A DNA stretch of 64,000 nucleotides from Aspidapion aeneum (taxonomy: Eukaryota > Arthropoda > Insecta > Coleoptera > Brentidae). Each line of letters starts with the position of its first letter. The first letter of the stretch is position 1. A program made the translations under genes and the position numbers. The DNA lies in assembly GCA_963576565.1 (NCBI GenBank), contig OY755042.1, forward strand, positions 3,028,112 through 3,092,111, given 5' to 3'. Under the pieces are notes generated by a model that saw only the letters and a list, made by a program, of their open reading frames with translations, was not told where the DNA came from and ran no database searches. Positions 10,512-20,813 of this stretch are shown here, piece after piece.

Positions 10512-12335
10512 TTATTCCAAATTGTACGAACCCAAATATCTTAAGATGAATCTTCCTCTTCTTAGGGGTTTACCTACAATTTTTTTAAGAATAGAGCTTC
10601 GTGGAACCGTTGCCCTATCTGGCACATCTGGATATATAAAAAACGTTTCTTTTTTAGTCATTTTCTTTCTCATGCAGATTACAGTAACTTCTGTGTTTTC
10701 TAACAACTCCTCTACTTTGGCGGCAAAAAATCTGTCTCTTTTGTTGGTCACAAATTTAGTGATAACAAAGTCACCAACTTGTAGATTTTCGGTACTGTCC
10801 TCGCCCTCGACAAAATTATCATTCTCTAACTGGTTATCGGAATCTGAGGAAGAATCGTTTCTGATCTTCTGGACAGTTTGAACCTCCTTAGTTTTTTGTT
10901 TTTCTGGCGAAAAATCTACTCTGATCTCCTCGTCACTTTGAAACGCGTTCGATTTTTGTTTTTCTGTCTGAACATCCACTACTGAAATGCTTTTGCCAGC
11001 TGATATGTTAACTTTTTTTCCTCTTTTCGCCGGCTCCCCTGAACCAGTTCTGAGCTCCCTTAGGTGGTCTACTATTGTGTTCGTCCATCGTTTCTCAACG
11101 GTATCAATCTCGGTATCGTTGTTCTCCGAGGCTGGCTTTTTTAGGTGAGCTATTTTTTTAAATGTCTGATTGGGATCAAATGGCACTATACCACAAGCTT
11201 TGAATCCAGCTTTGCTATTAGAAACAGATTTCAGACCAATTTTCTCAATTGTCTCATTTAGCAATTTAGGGAACACAGTTTTTGGGAGCACTCCTCGGTT
11301 CTTTAACTTCCATTTTTGCAGCACCATTCTCCAGGCTGCTTTAAATGGCCTAAAATAGGCAACGTCAAGGGGTTGGAGTAGATCCGTAGAGTTCGGAGGC
11401 AATAATATGAATTTGATGTTGTTATTTTCACACTGTTCTATAACACTTACTGTTACATGACTTTGTAAGTTATCCCCAATCATGACCTTCACTCCATCCA
11501 GATTTTTAAAATACGGCAAAGCAATTTTCATAAACCAATCTTCGAATGACGTGCTGTCAAACCAGCCGCTTTCGGATCTGTTGTATCGAGCGCCAGGATA
11601 CCCTCCTTCGGTCCAACCCTCATACATGTGTTTGGCTTTATATACAACATATGGGGGCAGCAGACTTCCATCGCCGGCCACAGCAAACATCCAGCTGGTG
11701 CTGCTTTTTGAGGTGTCTATAACTCTATGAGCATGTTTTGACCCCCTTCTTACAACAACTTTTGCTGATCCAGGATCATCACTGCAATTAGTTTCGTCGT
11801 AATTTATAATGTTTGAGGGGGGAACATTTTCCAGTGACTTTCCAAGTTCTTGAAAATACTGCTCAACCACTTCGTATGAAACGGCAGCCCTCACTCTTTT
11901 TGTGTTTTCCGCCAATTTTACAGTAAGGTCCGGATTTCTGCTCATAAAAGACTTGAACCAGTCTACTCCTGGTAAATTATCAGTGAATTTTGGTTCTTTT
12001 TTACCCGCTTTATTTAAATATTGTTGCACCATATGCCTGATATCAGCCCGTTGTAGGGGGAAGCCCCAGTCAGCACATAGTAATAGGCACTCCACTAATT
12101 TTTTTTCCTCAATGTCTGAAAGAACAGGTTGACCTCCTATGACGCGTTGCTCTTCTCCTTTTAACTGTGCTTTATATTTTCGATGCAGTGTGGTGTAGGG
12201 AACTCCATAATTCACAGAGGCCGCCCTAATGGTCATTTGTCCACGTTGTACCGCTTTCAGGGCATTTTCCATGTAAACTTGATTGTATCTGAATTTGGCG
12301 GTCGGCCCTAATTTTTTTTTATAATTACGGAGCAT
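10512..12335 (-). CDS. Pogo/Tigger-type DDD transposase
   Basis: The frame is open from 12374; I choose the start MLRNYKKK at 12335 because family similarity begins there, leaving 607 codons. Near the N-terminus a Psq-type helix-turn-helix (YMENALKAVQRG, then TIRAASVNYGVPYTTLHRK) would bind the termini. A CENP-B-like second helical region follows (VDWFKSFMSRNPDL). The catalytic DDE/D domain shows Asp in NYDETN (about residue 180), IGDNLQSH (about 288) and LLQPLDVAYF (about 324), all three acids present. After a charged linker, the C-terminus has a separate block, VGDFVITKF through YPDVPDRATVP to RRGRFILRYLG, resembling a small SH3/chromo-like tail; its role is unknown to me. It acts in the nucleus on DNA. 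No frameshift is seen, so it may be functional. Confidence 0.9.
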   Translation of the reverse strand: MLRNYKKKLGPTAKFRYNQVYMENALKAVQRGQMTIRAASVNYGVPYTTLHRKYKAQLKGEEQRVIGGQPVLSDIEEKKLVECLLLCADWGFPLQRADIRHMVQQYLNKAGKKEPKFTDNLPGVDWFKSFMSRNPDLTVKLAENTKRVRAAVSYEVVEQYFQELGKSLENVPPSNIINYDETNCSDDPGSAKVVVRRGSKHAHRVIDTSKSSTSWMFAVAGDGSLLPPYVVYKAKHMYEGWTEGGYPGARYNRSESGWFDSTSFEDWFMKIALPYFKNLDGVKVMIGDNLQSHVTVSVIEQCENNNIKFILLPPNSTDLLQPLDVAYFRPFKAAWRMVLQKWKLKNRGVLPKTVFPKLLNETIEKIGLKSVSNSKAGFKACGIVPFDPNQTFKKIAHLKKPASENNDTEIDTVEKRWTNTIVDHLRELRTGSGEPAKRGKKVNISAGKSISVVDVQTEKQKSNAFQSDEEIRVDFSPEKQKTKEVQTVQKIRNDSSSDSDNQLENDNFVEGEDSTENLQVGDFVITKFVTNKRDRFFAAKVEELLENTEVTVICMRKKMTKKETFFIYPDVPDRATVPRSSILKKIVGKPLRRGRFILRYLGSYNLE

Positions 12336-12957
12336 GGTATGTAGATGGAATCTAAAAATTAAAAAAAAAACCATTTTTAGATTGAATTAAATTAGATTAG
12401 ATGAGATTAGATTAAATTATATTAAATTATATTAGATATGAGCAGAAATCTGGACCTTCCACTATCCAAGATTCAAGTCAGGCATTAAAAAAGCTCACCT
12501 CAAAATACCAGTAGGGGACAACGTGTGACACTGCCCCCCCCCCATATTGGTAACATCTTTACCTATCACTTGTTGAAAGACGAGAAATTGCCATTTATTA
12601 TTTTTAAAAGGAGTCTTCTGTGTATACAAAACAAGAAAAAACTTGTGATCCTTTCCACCCCACCAAGGTGTATTTTTTCCCAAAATATTATAACAAAAAC
12701 CAAACTAAAAGCAAAACAAAACAGAAATAAAAATATTCTTATAACTAAATGATTAATAAAACACAATTTACTCACCTAAAACTCTAAAAGCTTGTTACTT
12801 CCCTTCCACAGACAAACGATTCCGGCTTTTGAAGAAAACACGAATTTTACATTTTAGATATAACTCCCCGCTGCAGCCAAGACAAGCACTGACGCGCTTT
12901 AATTTCTTGATCATGTTTAAGAAGGTTCCTTCGCGCCGGCGAACAGCGCATAAGAAA
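12336..12957. other. 5' region of the pogo element
   Basis: Upstream untranslated part of the transposon between the transposase start and the right terminus. It includes degenerate ATTAG/ATTAAATT simple sequence at 12380-12440 and a C-run at 12533-12543. No other gene is supported. Confidence 0.5.
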
Positions 12958-13247
12958 TCACGCCACGTTCTCACTTACTAGCAAAACTGAAAACAAAAGC
13001 TCCTCAGGCACCTGTGATCCTTTTGACCCCACTATCACCGTTTCACCCCGTTTGACGGTAACAGATTTCTCATCTGAATTTTCCATATTTTTCAAAATAA
13101 AAAACTAATTTCCGTACGTTAATAAGTTATTCAGTTTCACTTTTGAATTTTCTCCATCTTATTATAATTAAACGAAAGGTAAGCCGCAGTACAATGTAAA
13201 ATGTCATGTCATGTTGTCAAGGAAGGAATATATGACAATTTTTGCAA

Positions 13248-13925
13248 CAAGACGCTAGCGCTACCAAGTCCACTTCCAATCCCTGGCTTCGCATGCGTAG
13301 ATCTACCAATATTATTTACCTCATGTATTAGAATCGATGTACAGGGTGATTTTCACTTGAATGATTCTAACCACATGAAAATAGAAAGTTTCAAAAACCT
13401 AACCTAACGAAACCTAATCAGATCTAACCGAACCGAACCAAAGCAAACTAAACCAATATTTTTTTTCAAAAAAAAAACTTTCCTGACTTCCTACCTGGGA
13501 TGCTAGAGGATGTGAATCCGAACCGGACCGTACCGAACCGAACCTATCCAAACCTAACCCTACCCAACTAAACCTAATTAGCAGTACGTGTTGTAGTTTA
13601 GTTTGGTTAGGTTAGGTTTGGTTCAGTTTAGTTAGGTTCGGTTTGGTTCGGTTCGGATTCACATCCTCTAAGATCCCGGGCAGGAAGTCAGGAAAGTTTT
13701 TTTTTTTTTAAAAAAATTATTGGTTCAGTTTCCTTCGGTTCGGTTAGATTTGATTAGGTTTTGTTAGGTTAGGTTTTTGAAACTTTCCATTTTCATGTGG
13801 TTAGAATCATTCAAGTGAAAATCACCCTGTATGCATCTATTCTAAGACATGAGGTAAATAATATTGATAGATCTGCGCTTGCGAAGCCAGGGATTGAAAG
13901 TGGACTTGGTAGCGCTAGCGTCTTG
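13248..13925. mobile_element. 678-bp foldback element with AACCTAACC-rich arms
   Basis: The two halves are near reverse complements. The outer ends are CAAGACGCTAGCGCTACCAA and its inverse. The arms share CCTGGCTTCGCATGCG-like sequence, CAGGGTGATTTTCACTTGAA, and a run of AACCTAACC, AACCGAACC and CCAAACCTAACC words. The centre is near 13585. The inner words resemble degenerate insect telomere repeat (TTAGG) but are interrupted. No coding region and no clear target duplication. Confidence 0.75.
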
Positions 13926-14505
13926 TGCGGCATACCTTTTGCCTTTTGCCAAATCAAATTATAAAAATAAACAATAATTATTAATATTTGCTCAACCCGC
14001 TTAGCATTTCTTTTTAAAATTATTATTTTCTTCTTTTCGTGTTCTTCCCCCCCCCCCCCATTTCTCTGCAAACATTAAACCCCGTTTTTCTTTTCAGTTT
14101 TCATCACCTTCATTCATAGCCTTTCCATCAATTTTGGATGTGCCGTACTGGTGATATCTGACAAATCAGTAACATCGATGTATACGACTACTACTACCCC
14201 GTTCTGGGGTACCACCGAAAATTAATTTATTCAGTCCTTGACCACACCTCGAATCATTCCTTTGATATTTAAAATTTTTTTGGTTGTTGAAAATTTAACC
14301 GCGCGTCGCTGGTCGTTTTAAAACAAAACTAACTTCCATTGTTATCATATCGATTTTTTATTACGAATTTTTAAGTCTACTTAAATGTTTTCGTGTTTCT
14401 GTGATGCAGAGCATAAGCATCGCTGTTTTGCGTAATCGCCTTATGGACTAGGTATTTTGTTTTATAAAAAACAACTTTTTAGTTATGTACCTTTTTATAT
14501 TTATC
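13926..14505. other. Intron, nothing recognised
   Basis: AT-rich sequence with a C-run at 14047-14059. No coding region or repeat boundary is supported. Confidence 0.4.
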
Positions 14506-14735
14506 TGAAGGCACGGCAGTGCCTTGCCAAGTTCGCGCGCCGTAACCATCTTTTCTGGAAACATTTCAGCCGATATTTGACCTACCTAAAACTCTACTTC
14601 AGAATGAGCTACGAATCTCAAACTTTGCACAGTCGTAGATCTCCATGAAGTTAACAACCCCTCCAAGTTTCATGGAATTCCATAAAGTAGTAAAGTAGTT
14701 ACGAAATTTCAAAAAACGTCGAAATTGCCACTCAC
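14506..14735 (+). repeat. Interspersed repeat fragment, copy A
   Basis: Matches the reverse complement of 34165-34405 by eye. Shared words are GGCACGGCAGTGCC, ACATTTCAGCC, AACTCTACTTC, TGCACAGTCGTAGA, CCATGAAGTTAAC, and a stretch ending GCCACTCACTCACTCACTC. The family is not identified. Confidence 0.65.
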
Positions 14736-15437
14736 TCACTCACTCATGATTAGATCATCAATATTCTACTGTACTTCCAGACATGCTACAAAGCTGAAAT
14801 TTGACAGACTGATAGAAATTATGAGCAAACCCCTGGGAAAAATCAAAAAACCCTAAAATTTTAATTTACTCCCCTCCCCTATACATTTAAAGTTATGTTA
14901 AAGTAGCATTGCCCACTTCCAGAAATGCTAGAGAGTTAAGCTTTGGTAGACTAATAGGAACTATGATAAAACTATAGAAAAAAATTAAAACACCCCAAAA
15001 TTCTAATTTACTTCCTTCCCCTATAAATGTAAAGTTATGTAAAAGTAACACTGCCCACTTCCAGAAACGCTAGAGAGCTGAACTTTTTAAGACTGAAAGA
15101 CAATATGATAAAACTATATGAAAAAATTTAAAAACACCAACATTTTAATTTACTTCCCTCTCCTATAAATGTAAATTTATATAAAACTAACATTGCCCAC
15201 TTCCAGAAACGCTAGAGAGCTGAGCATTGGAATGCTAATAGAAATTATGATAAAACCACGGGAAAAAATTTAAAAAGTTCAATATTTTCATTTACTCTCC
15301 TCCCCTATACATATAAAGTTATGTAAAAGTAACATTGTGCACTTTCAGAAACGCTAGAGAGCTGAGCTTTGAAAGGCTAATAGGAACTACGATAAAAGCA
15401 TGGAAGAAAATTAAAAAACCTCAACAATTTAAGTAAG
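14736..15437. repeat. Tandem array, about five 142-bp units
   Basis: The word CCCACTTCCAGAAACGCTAG recurs with variants at about 14771, 14911, 15053, 15195 and 15337, a spacing of about 142 bases. Each unit also contains AATTTACTCCCCTCCCCTAT and a GATAAAACTAT block. The array directly follows the repeat fragment at 14506 and is probably an internal part of the same element. Confidence 0.75.
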
Positions 15438-16225
15438 GCATTGCAAAAGTTTTGAACAATATTCCGCATATTTTACTACTTTAAAAATTATGTATTATCC
15501 AATTCCTTTAAAAAAGAAGTGAAATCATAACAAAAATATTTCATGTAAAAAAAGGACAAGTACGCGAAAATGGCATTCCGTAAAAAGAATTGAGATAAAA
15601 GTAAAGCCAAGTTCTCCAATACAAATTTCAAAATGAAAGGTTCTTACTAGTTTGGAAATATTTTTCTAAACTTGGCTATATACAAAGCTTATTTTTTCTG
15701 TTGTGTTTTTAGGCAAAAATTAACGTCAGTGTCAAACTCAAAATGTGTTGTTTTTATGTCATTTTAGGCCCACAATTTAGAAACCGAGTAGGTGTCCCTA
15801 TGACTCTAATATGTAGTGCCACCTATTGACTGATATTTAAATATTTTGCCTTGTTGTCATTTGCGTAAAAAATTAGCTGAATCGAATTTGTCGCCTTAAG
15901 ACCCTTTAGTAAATACCGGTGTAATAGTTTTACAAATCAATATAAAGGAACAGTTAAATAAATGAGGGAGGGAAGCGACTTATTCAGATTATATTCGCAA
16001 TATACGTAATAAATGGTATCGAACGTTTTGAAACATCCCCCAATTCGTAATCATCCGCAACTGATGACATGGCAACTAGGGAATATCAAGCACAAAACGT
16101 GGGGGACTTCACTCACGGGACTGCTAGCTAAAATATTAAAAAGAGAAAGAATTTTCCGTGACGGGATCATAGAAATAGAAAAATAAATAGAACGGTTGTT
16201 AAACCTGCGGAGACTAGAGGAAATG
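15438..16225. other. Intron, nothing recognised
   Basis: Unique-looking AT-rich sequence. No coding region supported. Confidence 0.4.
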
Positions 16226-16779
16226 GGAAGAAACGCAGCCTTCGTAAACTAACGAGCCACGAACCAGAAAAGGCAACATCGCAAATTGGCCGACTGGTGG
16301 GCCGATATATACATGGGAGATATAAACATCTGCTATTTGTTTTGATTGTAGTTTGGCAATTTTGTATTTTTTTTTGTAAAAACTAATGTGTTTAGGCGTG
16401 TTACATTTAATTTTTAAAACAAACAGAACATTTGGAAATAAATATCAGTGGCCATTAATCATGTTAAAAAATATGTAACAAAACCTAGAATAAACAGAAG
16501 AGAAATTACTTTTAAACAATTTGTGAGAACAACCCTAAAGTTCGATTCATAGTACCGTGAAGTAAGCTGTATGAAGTGAGCAGTAAGAAATAAAAATGGT
16601 TCCTTTCTTACTGCTAAGTTATTACTGTCAAGTTTGAACAACAGGATGTTTGTGGGATAGTTTCTTATGTCTGACTGCTTACTTTACAGAACTATGAATC
16701 TAGTTTAAGTGGTAACATGTTAATTTAAAATTTAAATGAACTTACCTTTTTTTCTATCTATTCTACTTAGCCTTCGTCA

Positions 16780-17553
16780 ATCCATCTTTGGCCAAGTTCT
16801 CCAGTTTACAATACATTTGTTCCATCAATCGTCTTTCTGTCTAATAATATGACCGGCAAATTTCCATTTTAATTTTGCTACTTCTGCTCTGACATCCCTT
16901 ACTTTTGTTTTATTTCTTATCAATTCATTCTTTTTTCTACCTGTTAGCTTTACATGTAACATTTGTCTTTCCATTGATTTTTGGGCTTTTCTTGCCTTAT
17001 CCATGTTTGATTTTGTAAGTGTCCAGGTCTGGGATTCATAGGTAAGTACAGGAAGGATACATTGGTTATACACTTCCGTTTTGAGGTACTGAGGATATTT
17101 TTTATTTCTTAATATGTTGCTTAATTTACCGAATGCTGCCCAGGCCAATCTTACTCGTCTCTTGATTTCAGCTGTTTGCTTTTCTTTTTTCAGTTTAATA
17201 ATTTATCCCAGGTCCTATATATTCCTCTTCTTGTTCTATTTTCTTTTAGATTGATTGATATTTTCAGCATATCTTGGTGGTTCAGAATTGTCCGTTTACT
17301 TTGATGCCTATTTCTTCCCAATCTAAGCTTTTAAAAACATCTTCTAGGGCCTGGTTAAATAATTTAGGGAATATTGTGTCACGCTGACACCTCTTCTTAT
17401 GCGGATTGGCTTGGTTCCTCTGTGGATTTTGATTAATGTTGTTGCTTCACTATATATATTGGCTATTAATTAAAGATCTTTTACTGCCCAGTGCTCAATG
17501 CTATCGAAAGCTTTTTCGAAGTCTATAAACGCAATATATATTTATATATATTT
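16780..17553 (-). pseudogene. RTE-like reverse transcriptase remnant
   Basis: Several frames on the - strand give family-typical pieces. FIDFEKAFDSIEHWAV is motif A; GTKPIRIRRGVS is motif B without its final part; SLDWEEIGIKVNG follows. The longest open piece (17148-16825) then reads YLKTEVYNQCILPVLTYESQ, ending in VRAEVAKLKWKFAGHIIRQKDD. That C-terminal order is characteristic of RTE-clade endonuclease/reverse transcriptases. Multiple stops and frameshifts and loss of the YADD block make it non-functional. It lies inside the P-like element, adjoining its THAP region. Confidence 0.7.
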
Positions 17554-17939
17554 TCATACCCTCCCTTTCTTCAATTTTTTTCGCCTGTCGTCAGGATTTT
17601 CTCTTACTGGAGGTTTGGGGTTTGACATATACTCGGGTTGAGATTCAAATAGCCGAGGTATTGCCCCATTGTTTAACTTAGGGAATGTTAGTGGCACCTC
17701 CTTTTTTACTCCCTCTTTATCCCTAATTATCTCGGCTCTAACAACATCACCTATGTCAAAATGTTTCCAACAAACCACTGAAGATGCAGTCACAACATAA
17801 TCTTCTCTGTGTATGGCCTGAAGCCAAGCATTTTATTTTTTAGGTCATTTTCTTTGCTAAAGGTTATTTTGTGACCCTCTTCATTAATCATAGATCCATC
17901 GTTACTTTTGCAACCGGGTGCCCAACACTTTCGCGGCAT
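17554..17939 (-). pseudogene. THAP DNA-binding domain, frameshifted
   Basis: From the ATG at 17939 the frame reads MPRKCWAPGCKSN and continues to NEEGHKITFSKEND. After one frameshift near 17835 it resumes as WLQAIHREDYVVTASSVVCW, then KHFDIGDVV and finally NNGAIPRLF. These give the full C2CH zinc set (C-x4-C, later C-x2-H), the invariant Trp, and the terminal AVPxxF-like box (AIPRLF) of a THAP domain. In P-type transposases this domain binds the terminal DNA. Its position about 330 bp inside the right terminus fits the 5' end of a P-like transposase gene. The frameshift and the downstream LINE insertion inactivate it. Confidence 0.75.
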
Positions 17940-18276
17940 GTTTAAAATTTAAAAAGAAAAAACAGACCAAAAATTCCAAACAAAACATCTAACCTCACTT
18001 ATTACCGGTGTACAAATGGTCTTTTTTACACAGCTTTTATTAAGTAGGTAATATAATTTTAAGTTCACCACACATCTCACTAAAACCAGAACAGTTGTTT
18101 TATTTGGTAACGCGATTTGAAATATACTAAAAGTAAAAAAAAAACATTATCTGCGCGGAAACGGCCAGTAACTAGCGTGGTGGGCGACGCACGTGGACGA
18201 AAATGACTGGCCTCCACGCTGTGTTGCCGTTTCTTCTGGTTCGTGGCTCGTTAGTTTACGAAGGCTGTGGAAGAAA

Positions 18277-18668
18277 TTGTAATCCGCCATTTTTCGCCAA
18301 CTTTGACAGGCACGATTTGAAAACGGGAGGTCTAGTAGTAAAATCAAGCAAGTCGGCGGTCACGTGATCTTAGGAGTCCCAGGATCCTTATTGTATTGCT
18401 TAATATATTATATGTTTTTACACAATTTAAATAAATTAACAATAAATTTTTGTTCTTTTATAGGCAAAAATTGAAAAAAATATTTCGCTAATATATGTGT
18501 TTATTATGGATAAAAGAACTGAATCTATAAAATAAAAAGTTATACAAAATTTGCACTCTAATATCTTCAGGTATATTAGATACATAATATCGTTAGTAAC
18601 TTCAAATCTATACAAGTCTTTGAAATTTCGACATATCAAACCTAAGCTTTTAGTTTTTTAATTTTTTT
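18277..18668. other. Intron between the two P-type remnants
   Basis: No coding region is supported. It contains the word CGGTCACGTGAT at 18357-18368, which recurs in part at about 19676-19685. Confidence 0.35.
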
Positions 18669-19390
18669 TTAAGTGTCATCATCTTTGTCTGAGTTCTCAT
18701 TCAAAGATTTATTAGCAGACACTAAATCATTGTGCTTTTTAATAAAATTATTTTAAAAAACTTTACATGCCCTTAAACTAATTTTTTCAAGCTTTGACAA
18801 TAGTTTTTCTCCACAAAAACACTCGCTAGAGTTATCTGAAGAAAAATGTTCAATATAAAACATTTTACAATAATTTATTAAAAAGAAACAAGTGATTTTG
18901 TGAATAAGTGAGATGGTTTTCGCATTCAATGAACTGAATGCAGTGGTCGTCAATAATTTTTTGAAAAATTACCCAGCACAAAGTTTAATATATATTTCAT
19001 TAAAGTGTAAGTTAACTACCAACTCATGTTCTTTTAAAAGCTGTATCTTACTATTTAAATATTTCACACTACCAGAGAAATTACTATCTGTTTACAATAT
19101 TTTACAAATCAGTTTTTTAAAATTGCGAGGGTGCGGAAGACATATTACCTTAGAATTGTAAATTGACGTGTATGCACTGGATGACTGGATAAACAAAGAT
19201 GAAGCCAACATTAAAGTGTATCCACCATATCTTCGATTCTCAGGTTACCTTTTCAAGAGACCTAATTGTTCAATAAGAAATGACAACTGAACACATTTTT
19301 CACTCTCACTATCGAAAATGTCACTAAGGATGTCTATTACTTGATCAATCTTATCCAAGATCTTATCTTTTACTACTTCTTTCCCGTTTG
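18669..19390 (-). pseudogene. Decayed P-element-type transposase fragment
   Basis: On the - strand, pieces in shifting frames read KIDQVIDILSDIFDSE, CVQLSFLIEQLGLLKR, RYGGYTLMLASSLFIQSSSA, LPHPRNFKKL, LKEHELVVNLHFNEIYIK and, in the last open stretch (18953-18753), AFSSLNAKTISLIHKITCFF, CFCGEKLLSKLEKISLRACK. The order (a block before RYS..TL.LA, LP.P...L.KL, then L....V.LL.DEI..K) resembles P-type transposases. The first catalytic Asp appears as Asn in FNEI. Stops interrupt it. It is separate from the THAP element at 16234-18268, because it lies upstream of that element's 5' end. Confidence 0.5.
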
Positions 19391-20813
19391 CAACATATTA
19401 GGTTTCAGTTTTATAGTTGGACCGACAAGGAACAACACTAATTACACGTTCGCGGAATTGTTTATCTTATAGGTATTTTCTTTATAATTTACTCATTAGC
19501 CATTAATTATTTTAACGCAGCCCACTACAGTCTTTTTCATGGGCTGCGTTATTTTAATAACTTTAATAAAATTCACATAAAATTCGTGGCCGAATTAAAA
19601 AATATACCAAAACTGAACACACACATGTTTTATAATGACAGCGGGCCGTGAAGCGTTTTTTTGTGAGCCTCCTACGGTCACGTGATATTTCCGCGCCCGG
19701 GCCGGACTTTCTCGTGAATGATCTCAATTAAATATATATTTGACACGGCGACACTGCTAATTTTCCAAGGCGACCTCTAGGTATAGTGGCCTATTCTAAG
19801 CTAGTAAGGTCACTGGGTAACACGTATGGTGTCCGGAGATAAAAATGGCACCAAGATAACCACTACGGATGTCGTAAGAGGCGACTAAAAAAGCCTTGAC
19901 CCATGGGTAAATGGGTAGTCTGGAAACGGACGAGTTTTGACCAATATGTCAACAAAAAAAAAATTTGAAACCAGTAACCTTTGGGATCACCACACCAGAC
20001 AACAGATTTTAACTTTATTTGGTTTTGTTTTTTTTTTGTTTATACTGGGACTTTTCCATCCATACTAGGATCAATCGCCCAGTTTTTGCCAAAGTTTTTA
20101 TGTCGAAAATTGTACTATTCCCTTTGATAACTGTAGTACTTCACTGGCCTTAGATTTGTAAAAAGTTAAAATTTTAGAGTAGTAGAGAGAAACGACAATT
20201 GGGATGACTTACCCCACTTGTTCTTCTTTTTTGATCCTGGAGGTACCTCCTTGCAGCTGTGGCGACACCTTTTCACTCAAAGTTTATATTTTAAGGGGTT
20301 TAGAGTTTATAAAAAATAACGTTATGGTTTCACAATTTTACAGGCAAAATCGAGTAATTAATTTCAAATATTAACAGCGCAGGTAAATAAGAGTTTATTT
20401 CGAGGTTTATTCGAAAAGCGAGTTTGAGATACTAAAATCCACTTTAAATTTGTCTGTGCACAATGTCTATTTTTTGCAGCAAAAAATATCATCCCAATTG
20501 AAAAAACGCGATAAAGAAAGAATATAAATCCAAATTATACAAAATAAAAACAAGTTTCAATTTTCTTATAACCACAGTGGAATAGATAATTAATACCCAA
20601 AAATAATTAAAACTAAACTAATTAGCGGTAACGCTACAAAAATAGCTTTTTAGAAATAACAATACAACCATGCGTTAAGTGGGGCTCGAACCAACAAGCT
20701 CGCGCAACGCCGTGATCGAGGCAGTCGAATATAAGCTGCCATCATAGCAGCGCTATATCCGAAGCAGGACCACTACAAAAGCGGACACGAACTCACTACA
20801 ATATATTGGTTTT
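19391..20813. other. Intron with hairpin and possible tRNA-like patch
   Basis: At 19504-19559 inverted copies of TAACGCAGCCCA form a hairpin with a 15-base loop. At about 19866-19887 the word GGATGTCGTAAGAGGCGACT resembles sequence I associate with LINE 5' regions, which I cannot confirm. At 20683-20692 the reverse complement gives GGTTCGAGCCCC, a tRNA B-box-like word, but no cloverleaf or convincing A box is seen, so I call no tRNA gene. The rest is featureless. Confidence 0.35.

Larger units (their letters stand above)
9958..13058 (-). mobile_element. Complete pogo/Tigger-type DNA transposon
   Basis: The 3,101-bp element has terminal inverted repeats: left CCGTCAGACGGGGTGAAGCG; the right end read inward is CCGTCAAACGGGGTGAAACG, with two differences in 20. 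It is flanked by TA at 9956-9957 and 13059-13060, the duplication expected of the Tc1/mariner-pogo superfamily. The terminal word GGGTGAAGCGGATCA recurs subterminally at about 10132-10230, partly as an inverted pair. It carries one intact transposase gene on the - strand. Intact termini and frame suggest a fairly recent insertion. Confidence 0.92.
16234..18268 (-). mobile_element. P-element-like transposon with THAP domain, degraded
   Basis: The 2,035-bp element has inverted termini of about 45 bp that share CAGCCTTCGTAAACTAACG and CCACGAACCAGAA. It is flanked by an exact 8-bp duplication GGAAGAAA at 16226-16233 and 18269-18276. P elements make 8-bp duplications and begin with a THAP DNA-binding domain. 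Such a domain lies near the right end on the - strand. The body is interrupted by an RTE-type LINE fragment at about 16780-17550, and no catalytic domain remains. Confidence 0.7.

Noticed and set aside
10474..12132. Several + strand frames inside the pogo element
   Set aside because: They are antisense shadows of the - strand transposase.
20670..20780. Possible tRNA gene on the - strand (GGTTCGAGCCCC)
   Set aside because: Only a B-box-like word is present; no acceptor stem, anticodon loop or A box could be folded by eye.
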